Positions 1 to 6,318 of a stretch of 21,675 nucleotides of DNA are shown one piece after another (position 1 is the stretch's first letter; every line of letters begins with the position of its first letter). The translations under genes and the position numbers were made by a program. The stretch is from NCBI GenBank assembly GCA_964527535.1, contig CAZGPW010000010.1, positions 1 to 21,675 of the forward strand. The letters are read 5' to 3'. The DNA comes from JAQIBY01 sp964527535 (GTDB lineage: Bacteria > Bacteroidota > Bacteroidia > Bacteroidales > ML635J-15). Under the pieces are notes generated by a model that did no database searches, was not told where the DNA came from, and was given only the letters and a program-made list of their open reading frames with translations.

Positions 1-405
1 TTCTTTTTTAACGGCATGCACATCGTTTTCGATCCGGTCAACACGCTGATTTACTGCATATCCTTTTAGCAGGTAGTTTTTTAACACTTGGTTTGCCCAT
101 TGGCGGAATTGTACACCTTGCTTTGATTTCACACGATAACCAATTGATAATATCATGTCAAGGTTATAATGTTCAACATGATAAACCTTACCATCGCTAG
201 CAGTTGTCGCAAATTTTGCGACAACTGAAAAGTCATTCAGCTCTTCTTTTAATGCATTGGCGATATGCTTTCCTATTGTTTTAATATCCCGGTTAAATAA
301 CGCTGCCATCTGATGTCTGTTAAGCCAAACGGTTTCATTTTCAAGCCTTACTTCGATCTTGGTTGAAGCGTCTTCATTTTGGTATATGATTATTTCGTTT
401 TTCAT
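1..405 (-). CDS. RhuM-family protein, N-terminal 135 residues (gene truncated by window edge)
   Basis: The reading frame starts at the ATG complement at 403-405 and is open to base 1, so only the first 135 residues are visible; family members are usually around 300 residues or more. The visible part has the hallmarks of the RhuM (virulence protein) family: an N-terminal stretch with ETVWLNRHQMAALFNRD at about residues 24-40, resembling a winged-helix or DNA-binding head, then the typical VVAKFATTASDGK segment (61-73) followed by YNLDMILSIGYRVKSKQG (80-97) and QFRQWANQVL (99-108). The family is named from a Salmonella pathogenicity-island gene, is common on genomic islands and next to restriction or toxin modules, and has no established biochemical activity. 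A palindrome falls inside the conserved VVAKFATT codons. Family assignment is confident from the motifs; function is unknown. Confidence 0.88.
   Translation of the reverse strand, partial: MKNEIIIYQNEDASTKIEVRLENETVWLNRHQMAALFNRDIKTIGKHIANALKEELNDFSVVAKFATTASDGKVYHVEHYNLDMILSIGYRVKSKQGVQFRQWANQVLKNYLLKGYAVNQRVDRIENDVHAVKKE
201..227. repeat. 27-bp near-perfect palindrome inside the RhuM-like gene
   Basis: Two 13-base arms (cagttgtcgcaaa and its exact reverse complement) flank a single central base at 214. The palindrome lies in the codons for the conserved VVAKFATT segment, so the protein sequence alone may partly cause it. It could also be an operator-like binding site or an RNA hairpin early in the message. 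Confidence 0.6.
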
Positions 406-468
406 TGTTATTTTATTGCATCAAGCCTGTACTCCGGTTATTATCTGCATTTGCGTTTCTTCACCGGT

Positions 469-522
469 TAATCCCGTTGAATGGCCTACGGCTAACAGCT
501 TCGCTGTTATCCAACGGGGTTA
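469..522. repeat. Branched palindromic intergenic element
   Basis: An 11-bp outer stem (taatcccgttg at 469-479 with caacggggtta at 512-522, one G-U wobble) encloses a 6-bp hairpin (aacagc 494-499, loop ttc, gctgtt 503-508) and a short GCC-TAC-GGC hairpin (484-492). The transcript could fold as a three-way junction. It lies between the stop of the 320-residue minus-strand gene (530) and the start of the RhuM-like gene (405), both read leftwards. No U-tract follows, so it is not a classical terminator. It resembles dispersed palindromic intergenic repeats; copy number elsewhere cannot be judged here. Confidence 0.55.
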
Positions 523-529
523 GTTTACA

Positions 530-1492
530 TTACTCGTTTGTAAACCTGAAACTCCGTGCTGTCTTTTTAAAACACGATACATGTTCTTCAAAATATTTAA
601 GGGTACTTCCGGTAAGTTGATATACCGTTGAACCATCCATCAAAACCATGATATACAACAATTCCGGCCTGTTGATTTTTGTGTTTTTGCCAATGCCATA
701 GATTTCATGTCCTTTCATGCCTGCCACGGTAACGGGTTGAGGTTCCATGTCCTGGTTTTCCATGAATTCAATAGGGTATTTTTGAATGATTTCCTTTAAA
801 TAATGCTCTAAGTCTTCACCTTTGGGAACGGTGGATTTGTTTATCATAAATGCTGTTTTGGCATCTGTCTGACTGGGCATTTGTCCGTCTTCGGTAAAGA
901 CAAGCGATGTCATCAGGATATTGCCCGGTTTCAATCCGCAAATTTTAGGATCCACCGTAAAATCAAAGGCATCCTGTATGGATTCATCTTCTTCAGGTTC
1001 ATAGATGACACTCAGCAACGCCGATTTTACGCGTTTTGCTTCGGTTTTGGCATCTTTGTCTTTTTTCCATGATGCATTTAAGAGGTAAGTGTTTTCCATG
1101 TCCCCGATAACAAGCCTGTACCGCAAGTATGTTCTGCCGTAAGACATTTGAACACCACCCTGAAGAAGCGCCTGATAGCCATTGATCCTGTACATGGTTT
1201 CATCTGATACAACCATGCCTTTGCGAATGTCTTTGTTTTTTTTAAATGCCAGCAGGTTTTTTTGAATGCTGCCCGGGGTTTTGATGACCATTATTGACCC
1301 TTCTGAAAGTTTGTTTTCAAAACCGGTAAAGCGTTCAGATTTTGTGTAATTTTCAGGGGGATCAATTTTAAGCCCTGTTCCGGGGATTTTTACATATCCG
1401 GCATGCTCTTTGTTCTCAATTTTTATGGATTTTTGCGCAAAAGCATTAATTTGCAGACTTAAAATAATAAGTATGTACAAAACTTTTTTCAT
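530..1492 (-). CDS. Secreted protein of unknown function with two DcrB/PsbP-like halves
   Basis: This is a 320-residue protein with a clear signal peptide (MKKVLYILIILSLQINAFAQ, cleavage after about residue 20), so it is exported. The mature part appears to contain two similar-sized alpha/beta halves (about 35-165 and 172-318). Each starts with an idealised 'level of solute in a pose' strand pattern and contains a G-(Y/H)-(Q/E) segment (NGYQALLQGG near 103-112, KGHEIYGIG near 255-263) followed by a YxxxV/Y strand and a terminal helix with F/S residues. That order resembles the PsbP/DcrB/Mog1 fold, but the assignment is by eye and weak. No catalytic motif, lipobox or T9SS tail is visible. It diverges from the T9SS plug gene with only 37 bp between start codons, so the two probably have overlapping promoters and may be co-regulated. 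Function not recognised. Confidence 0.75.
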   Translation of the reverse strand: MKKVLYILIILSLQINAFAQKSIKIENKEHAGYVKIPGTGLKIDPPENYTKSERFTGFENKLSEGSIMVIKTPGSIQKNLLAFKKNKDIRKGMVVSDETMYRINGYQALLQGGVQMSYGRTYLRYRLVIGDMENTYLLNASWKKDKDAKTEAKRVKSALLSVIYEPEEDESIQDAFDFTVDPKICGLKPGNILMTSLVFTEDGQMPSQTDAKTAFMINKSTVPKGEDLEHYLKEIIQKYPIEFMENQDMEPQPVTVAGMKGHEIYGIGKNTKINRPELLYIMVLMDGSTVYQLTGSTLKYFEEHVSCFKKTARSFRFTNE

Positions 1493-1529
1493 AACAGTCC
1501 GTTTAATTCACTAACATCTGACAATATTT

Positions 1530-2810
1530 ATGCCATATAATGTAAAATATTTTTTCCTGTTTCTTCTTTTGACAAAGTTAATCAATCCATTGGTTCTGGC
1601 ACAGGAAAATATTGATGTCTATAAAGATTGTGTTTTTGATGACAGCCTGAAATCAGTAAGAATACACCAAAATGGATGGGAAATATCTCATCCGTTTTAT
1701 GAGCTTAACAGCGATAAACAGCTTGTGCTGAGTTTTGATGACCTCTGTGAAGTGCCGCGAGATTTTGATTACCGTGTCATTCATTGTGACCAGGATTGGA
1801 AAAAAAGCAACCTCTTTTTCAATGAGTACATTGACGGTTTTGAAAACAATAACATCCGGGATTATGAAATGTCAGTCAACACATTTATACCTTATACGCA
1901 CTATGAACTTAAGCTTCCCAATGATGATATTGATTTCAGGATTTCCGGGAATTATGCCGTGGTGGTGTATGAAACATCTGAGCCTGAAAATGTTTTGTTT
2001 GTAAAACGTTTTTTGGTTGTGGAACATAAAGGTATAATCAATGCAGAAGTCAGGCAGCCTGTGCTCAGCATGTATCGAAGTTTGGGACACGACGTGAAAT
2101 TCAGCATAGAAACCAACAATATGCAATTCAACAACATTTACGATGATCTTGATGTATGCATTGTGCAGAATTATCAGTGGGAAACGGCACAATCTGATTT
2201 CACTCCGGATTTTGTTAACAATGATGAGATTGTGTTTCACCGGGATGACCAGGCTGTGTTTAAAGCCATAAATGAGTACAGGCGGTTTTCCATTCGCGAA
2301 CTGAAATATACCGACAGCGAAGTGGAGGCCATCAATTTTGAGCATCCGGATTATTATGTGCGGCTGGTAAAAGATAAAAACAACCAATTCAGGCAATACC
2401 TTGACAGAACGGATTTCAACGGCCGTTATGCAATTTCCAACCGGGAAGGCTGGGAATCGCTTACGGATTCAGATTACGTGTGGGTAAAATTCAGGTTGGA
2501 GGCACGAGCTAATCTTTTGCCATCAACTGTGCATGTTTACGGGGAACTCACTCAATGGCAATGCAATGAAAACTCACAAATGACATTTAACGCTGAAAAG
2601 ATGCAGTATGAAACCACTTTACTGTTGAAGCAGGGGGTGCATAATTACCGGTATGTGCTGAAAAAAGAATCCGGTGAGGTGGAACACATGCGTTTCGAGG
2701 GTTCGCATTATCAAACGGAAAACGATTACCTGATCATCGCTTATTACCATGATCGCCGCCTTGGTGCCGACCGTATCATCGGCTTTGATATTGTGAATTC
2801 AGTGCATTGA
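1530..2810 (+). CDS. Type IX secretion system plug-type protein (DUF5103 family)
   Basis: This is a 426-residue protein with an N-terminal signal peptide (hydrophobic stretch YFFLFLLLTKLINPLVLAQ, residues 7-25). The mature N-terminus shows the conserved signature of the DUF5103/T9SS plug family: VRIHQNGWEISHPFYELNS (about 43-61), LVLSFDDL, YRVIHCDQDWKKSNLFFNEY, then DGFENNNIRDYEMSVNT and YTHYELKLPN, SGNYAVVVYE and KRFLVVE. Length is normal for the family. In this family the protein closes the SprA translocon pore on the periplasmic side when it is not occupied by cargo (established from Flavobacterium T9SS structures). The gene stands apart from the other T9SS machinery genes, but three exported proteins in this window carry T9SS sorting-like domains, so the assignment fits its context. 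The start at 1530 is the only ATG that keeps the signal peptide. Confidence 0.88.
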   Translation: MPYNVKYFFLFLLLTKLINPLVLAQENIDVYKDCVFDDSLKSVRIHQNGWEISHPFYELNSDKQLVLSFDDLCEVPRDFDYRVIHCDQDWKKSNLFFNEYIDGFENNNIRDYEMSVNTFIPYTHYELKLPNDDIDFRISGNYAVVVYETSEPENVLFVKRFLVVEHKGIINAEVRQPVLSMYRSLGHDVKFSIETNNMQFNNIYDDLDVCIVQNYQWETAQSDFTPDFVNNDEIVFHRDDQAVFKAINEYRRFSIRELKYTDSEVEAINFEHPDYYVRLVKDKNNQFRQYLDRTDFNGRYAISNREGWESLTDSDYVWVKFRLEARANLLPSTVHVYGELTQWQCNENSQMTFNAEKMQYETTLLLKQGVHNYRYVLKKESGEVEHMRFEGSHYQTENDYLIIAYYHDRRLGADRIIGFDIVNSVH

Positions 2811-2845
2811 TTTTAACCCTGAAAAAACATGGAGCGATATACTGA

Positions 2846-2866
2846 GCAGACAGTTTTTTTGTCTGC
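2846..2866 (+). terminator. Short hairpin after the plug gene
   Basis: A perfect 6-bp stem (gcagac 2846-2851, gtctgc 2861-2866) with a loop containing seven T residues lies 36 bp after the plug gene stop. The T-run is in the loop, not after the stem, so it is not a standard Rho-independent terminator, although it is the first structure a transcript from the plug gene would form. Confidence 0.3.
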
Positions 2867-2887
2867 AGCCTGACGCAGGCCGGCATC

Positions 2888-2985
2888 CTTGCCAGCGGTA
2901 CCTTGTGCTGTTTTCACACCCGGCAGATTGAGCAGCGTAAAATCCTGTCCGGGGGTGAAAAAACAGCCAAGGTGCCGCTGGCAAG
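2888..2985. repeat. Long imperfect inverted repeat (about 36-bp arms)
   Basis: The left arm 2888-2923 (begins cttgccagcgg, ends cacacccgg) is complementary to the right arm 2949-2985 (begins ccgggggtg, ends ccgctggcaag) with a few mismatches and a one-base length difference; the loop is 25 nt. The outermost 11 bp are perfect. Weaker complementarity continues outward: a gcctg-acg-caggc hairpin at 2868-2880 on the left and a ggccggaggcagagaacaggtc-like arm near 2991-3012 on the right. The element is markedly GC-richer than the flanking spacer. It could be an extragenic palindrome, a MITE-like remnant or a structured RNA; no transposase or terminal duplication is visible. Confidence 0.75.
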
Positions 2986-3115
2986 ATACAGGCCGGAGGC
3001 AGAGAACAGGTCATAAGAAGCTGATATTTTCCCCGCTGCCCTGAAAAAAGAAAAAAACCATGTGGAATCAGAAAAAATGGTTATATTGGCATGTTGAAAC
3101 CAAGTTTATAAGACT

Positions 3116-4633
3116 ATGAAAAAAATTGTATTTACTGTATTAATTTTATGTGTGTTTCAGTTAGCGGCCACGGCACAGGAAGATGTTAACGGCGAGATTT
3201 TATCGGAAACGGATAACCTGACCGTTGTACAGGTGTGGGGAACGCATTATGAGCGGGGCTATGCACAGGGATTTTTGCTTGCTGATGAGATGTACGATAT
3301 TTTAACCAATTACCTGATACCGCAGTTTGGTTCATACATGTCATACGCTAAAGAAGTGGTGGATGCAGGCCAGCACATTGCCATAGATGACAAGTACATT
3401 ACAGAAGCGCAAGGTATCATTGACGGGGCTGTGGATGCCGGCATGGATACCACGGGTATAGATTACCGGGATATCCTGGTAGCCAATTCTTTTTTGGATT
3501 TGCAGGGATTTTCAAGTTTTAAGTACCTTGATTTCGGAACGGCATGTTCGGCATTGATGAGTTGGGGGGATGCTACTGCAAATACCGCACTTGCCGGGGA
3601 GTCTGTAATATCACGGCATCTTGACTGGACAGTTAACAACTCAATCACGGAAAACCAGGTGATGGTTGCGCATGTGCCCGCGGAAACAGATGAACAAAAC
3701 TGGGTGATGATAGGTTTTGCGGGGCAAATAGGTGCTTTGTCGGGGGTTAACACCAATGGTTTGGCAGCGTTTCAAAACATGATGAGTGATTTTTCGGGGC
3801 AACAGGCACAGATAAATCAAGCGTATCAACCGGTATGGTTTACATTGCGGGATGCCCTTGAAACGGTGGATTATAATGACGACAGCCAGCATAACACCAA
3901 TGACCTCAGGGCTGCCATTGAATCCAATACACAGGGGTACGCTGACGGGTTTCTTATTTCAGGCCTGGCTTCTTCAGCTACAGCTGTTGACAGCCTGACG
4001 GCGCTTGTTTCTGAAATCACACCTGTTGATCCGAAAATTGTAAACCGAACCAATGCTTATGATGACAACATCCCTGGCGATAATTTGTATGTGGCAAACA
4101 GCCAGATCAAAAGAAACGATGCGCATAATTATTGTTACCGCTATAATGCTGTTGTAAGTGCCATTGGTGCCGGCGAAAACATCAGTACAGAGCAAAACTG
4201 GGTTATCATGCGGGATAATTCCGGTGTATCCGGCAACATTCAGTTTATGCAATTTGTGCCGGATCAGCGATACATGAACATCAGTGCATACCGTGATGGA
4301 TCCGCAGCTTATACACATGATTCTACGCGTTATTACCTGGATGATCTTTTTGATGTAGCTGCTGTGCAAAGCTTGTCACGGCAGTCGCAATATTGTCATA
4401 TTACACCCAATCCGGTGTATGATGTGGCAAAAATAGAATTTACCGGCAAACCAGATGAAACTTTTCTCTGCCGGGTATTTAATGCATCCGGGCGCTTGGT
4501 GGAATCAGAATACGGGCTGCGAACCTCCAGGATAATGTTGTCAAAAAGCAGGCTGAAAGAGGGATTACACGTTGTGATCCTGACGGGCAATAAAGGGACA
4601 AGACACTGTGAAAAATTTGTCGTGGCTTTCTGA
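3116..4633 (+). CDS. Secreted C45-family (acyl-transferase/amide hydrolase-like) protein with T9SS sorting domain
   Basis: This is a 505-residue protein with a signal peptide (residues 1-21, ending ATAQ). Residues about 38-60 carry the typical C45-family opening (VQVWGTHYERGYAQG). After a spacer comes GTACSALMSWG with Cys144 as the expected Ntn nucleophile, then SRHLDW (166-171), matching the GR-N/H-x-DW motif of this Ntn-hydrolase group, and later GFAGQIGALSGVNTNGLA. Members cleave linear amide bonds, or acylate, after autoprocessing at the Cys; the substrate cannot be read from the sequence. The last ~75 residues form a T9SS type A sorting domain (TPNPVYDVAKIEF, then RVFNASGRLVES and a final KFVVAF strand), so the protein should be exported across the outer membrane and released or anchored at the surface. 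It is monocistronic as far as can be seen and convergent with the helicase gene. Phospholipase B-like or acid-ceramidase-like relatives are alternatives within the same superfamily. Confidence 0.85.
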   Translation: MKKIVFTVLILCVFQLAATAQEDVNGEILSETDNLTVVQVWGTHYERGYAQGFLLADEMYDILTNYLIPQFGSYMSYAKEVVDAGQHIAIDDKYITEAQGIIDGAVDAGMDTTGIDYRDILVANSFLDLQGFSSFKYLDFGTACSALMSWGDATANTALAGESVISRHLDWTVNNSITENQVMVAHVPAETDEQNWVMIGFAGQIGALSGVNTNGLAAFQNMMSDFSGQQAQINQAYQPVWFTLRDALETVDYNDDSQHNTNDLRAAIESNTQGYADGFLISGLASSATAVDSLTALVSEITPVDPKIVNRTNAYDDNIPGDNLYVANSQIKRNDAHNYCYRYNAVVSAIGAGENISTEQNWVIMRDNSGVSGNIQFMQFVPDQRYMNISAYRDGSAAYTHDSTRYYLDDLFDVAAVQSLSRQSQYCHITPNPVYDVAKIEFTGKPDETFLCRVFNASGRLVESEYGLRTSRIMLSKSRLKEGLHVVILTGNKGTRHCEKFVVAF

Positions 4634-4669
4634 TACCGGTATTGGTTTAATTGTTTCTGGTACCCGGTA
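4634..4669. terminator. Possible hairpin between convergent genes
   Basis: The 65-bp spacer between the converging C45 hydrolase and helicase genes has complementary taccgg (4634-4639, directly after the stop codon) and ccggta (4664-4669), with extra internal pairing possible (ctggta opposite tattgg). No clear U-tract is present. It is a weak candidate for transcript end formation. Confidence 0.25.
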
Positions 4670-4698
4670 GGGCAGGCATGCATGATGCAGGTTGAAGG

Positions 4699-5925
4699 TT
4701 AACGCCGTGGCTTTTTCTTTTTATGCTGGAATGACTTGTTTTTAGCTTTTCCGCGATGCCATTGTTTTTGTGTAACATTCCATGCGGGTGTTTTTTCCGG
4801 GGCAAAAGGCAATGTTAATTTCGGGACTTTTTGTTCAATGAATTTTTCTATTTTATCAAAATCCCGCATCTGATCAGGGCTGGCGAGTGTCAGAGCAACG
4901 CCAGTGGTTTCAGCCCTGGCTGTTCTCCCGATGCGGTGAACATAATCCTCGGCATCCCTGGGAACTTCATAATTGATGATAAGGTCTATGTTTTTGATGT
5001 CTATGCCGCGGCTTAATACATCTGTGGCAACAAGTATCCGGATGCGTGCTGCTTTGAAGCGGTTGAGTATGTCTATTCTTTCATCTTGTCCGAAATCCGA
5101 AGATATGCCCTGTGCATTCATGCCTTTTCTGTTCAAAGCCTTTACAATCTCATTTACCTGTACTTTGGTGGCAGTAAAGATCAGAATGCGTTTGTAATCT
5201 TTTTTGTCTTCGAGCAACTCCTGGATCAGCCGTATTTTATCTTTGTCGTTGACCGGATATACAGCCTGCAGTACGCCTTCGGCAGGTTTGGACAAATTGA
5301 TGTTGATTTCTTCCGGCTGGTGCAGAAGTTGTTGTGCCATTTTTTTGATTTTTGGTGGCATGGTAGCACTGAACATCATGGTTTGCCGTTTTTCAGGCAA
5401 TTGGTTGGTGATGCGTATGATGTCTTCATAAAAGCCCATGTCCAGCATTTTATCGGCTTCGTCAAGCACATAATAATCAAGCCTGCTGAAATCAACATAA
5501 CCGAGTTTAATGTGTGCCAGTAATTTACCTGGTGTAGCAATGACAATATCAACTCCTTCGGTAAGGGCTTTCCGTTCCTGTGTCCATTCTGATCCGTCGC
5601 CACCACCGTAAACGGGCAGCGAAGTTACCGGCAGAAAATAGGATAAGCCCTGTATGTCGCGGTCTATCTGTATGGCCAACTCCCGGGTGGGTACAACAAC
5701 CAGGGCTTTTACTTTATTATGCGTGTTGTTTTTGTTTATCATGTCAAGCAATGGCAACACAAAAGCAGCTGTTTTCCCTGTTCCTGTCTGCGCACTTGCA
5801 ATCAAATCCTTCTTTTTCATAATAAGTAGTATGGCCAGCTCCTGTATTTGGGTGGCTTTGGTAAATCCCATGAACGAAATGGCTTCCTGCAGTTCATGGC
5901 TCAAGTTTAATTCTGAAAAATTCAT
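4699..5925 (-). CDS. DEAD-box ATP-dependent RNA helicase, RhlE-like
   Basis: The protein has 408 residues from the ATG at 5925. An in-frame ATG 14 codons upstream (5967) would add an unusual N-terminus; the downstream start gives the usual RhlE opening (MNFSELNLSHELQEAI). All superfamily 2 motifs are intact: Q motif around FTKATQIQ (21-28), motif I AQTGTGKT (45-52), PTRELA (79-84), TPGK (131-134), DEAD (155-158), SAT (186-188), ATDVLSRGIDI (300-310) and HRIGRTAR (330-337). The C-terminal tail is short and very basic (HKKKKPRR), as in RhlE-type enzymes that bind structured RNA. Such proteins unwind RNA duplexes during ribosome assembly, mRNA decay or cold adaptation. The long leader with hairpins (see the upstream entries) suggests post-transcriptional control, as is common for this family. 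Confidence 0.95.
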   Translation of the reverse strand: MNFSELNLSHELQEAISFMGFTKATQIQELAILLIMKKKDLIASAQTGTGKTAAFVLPLLDMINKNNTHNKVKALVVVPTRELAIQIDRDIQGLSYFLPVTSLPVYGGGDGSEWTQERKALTEGVDIVIATPGKLLAHIKLGYVDFSRLDYYVLDEADKMLDMGFYEDIIRITNQLPEKRQTMMFSATMPPKIKKMAQQLLHQPEEININLSKPAEGVLQAVYPVNDKDKIRLIQELLEDKKDYKRILIFTATKVQVNEIVKALNRKGMNAQGISSDFGQDERIDILNRFKAARIRILVATDVLSRGIDIKNIDLIINYEVPRDAEDYVHRIGRTARAETTGVALTLASPDQMRDFDKIEKFIEQKVPKLTLPFAPEKTPAWNVTQKQWHRGKAKNKSFQHKKKKPRR

Positions 5926-6090
5926 ATGTTTATAATTTATATATTCAACGGTAATATCCGCCTGCATCAGTAGTACAGCAGGCAGGAGAAGCTACGGCCT
6001 AATAATAACATCCATTGCCACCTGCTGGTGAGACTGCCAGATGTGATGGAGGTTTCATAGCTTGTTTTATGGTCTGTATTCATACAGCTA

Positions 6091-6098
6091 CAAATGTA
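6091..6098 (-). promoter_or_regulatory. Candidate Bacteroidota -7 promoter element for the helicase
   Basis: Reading the minus strand, TACATTTG matches the TAnnTTTG -7 consensus of Bacteroidota exactly. No convincing TTTG -33 element is found 19-21 bp further upstream, so support is partial. Transcription would begin near 6085 and give a leader of about 160 nt before the helicase start at 5925. Confidence 0.45.
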
Positions 6099-6247
6099 AG
6101 CATTTGCATTAAGGAAGCGTGTTTTTATATGCAATTATTTTTTGGGTTTTAATGCAATAGCGTGTAGAACGAAAAAAGACAGGGGAGGGTAGAAATTCTT
6201 AAATCAATTGCCTTTGACACCATTGGTATGAAAAGGGAAATGAGAAA

Positions 6248-6295
6248 AACAATTTTAGCTTAGTTGCCTGTTATGACAGCTAAGCTAAAATTGTT
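6248..6295 (-). terminator. Rho-independent terminator of the FISUMP adhesin gene
   Basis: There is a perfect 15-bp stem (6248-6262 with 6281-6295), extended by four more pairs including one G-U to a 10-nt loop. On the minus strand the stem is followed directly by a run of T residues (gtttttctca, ending near 6241). It lies 23 bp after the stop codon of the large adhesin gene (6319). The stem is AT-rich but long. It could also act as a barrier for anything read in the other direction, but the T-tract is only on the minus side. Confidence 0.85.
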
Positions 6296-6318
6296 ACAGG
6301 TTGTTTAAAGATATGTCA

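Larger units (their letters stand above)
2811..3115. other. Gene-free spacer containing a GC-rich self-complementary element
   Basis: No credible gene is seen in these 305 bp; a 71-codon minus-strand frame over 2799-3014 has no recognisable protein features and owes its openness to the GC-rich palindrome. Bases 2846-3012 are strongly structured and are listed separately. Immediately before the next gene the sequence is A-rich, with a poor promoter-like match (TATATTGG near 3082-3089, one mismatch to TAnnTTTG). Confidence 0.6.
5926..6318. other. Helicase leader region and intergenic spacer
   Basis: These 393 bp hold no credible gene. Nearest the helicase is a probable ~160-nt leader with a hairpin (gcctgc 5960-5965 with gcaggc 5978-5983) that would cover the upstream alternative start codon. 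A second self-complementary stretch lies around 6011-6050, where ccat...atgg and cctgctgg segments can pair. The promoter-like -7 element and the terminator of the neighbouring adhesin gene are listed separately. Bases about 6100-6240 are AT-rich with no further structure seen. Confidence 0.55.

Noticed and set aside
405..620. 71-codon plus-strand reading frame across the RhuM/unknown-gene spacer
   Set aside because: It overlaps the hairpin element and the 3' end of the 320-residue gene and has no protein family features.
2799..3014. 71-codon minus-strand reading frame in the plug/C45 spacer
   Set aside because: It coincides with the GC-rich palindrome, has a Cys/Pro/Arg-rich sequence with no motif, and overlaps the end of the plug gene.
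5926..5967. Upstream ATG (5967) as helicase start
   Set aside because: It adds 14 residues not typical of the family and lies within a leader hairpin; the ATG at 5925 gives the family's normal N-terminus.
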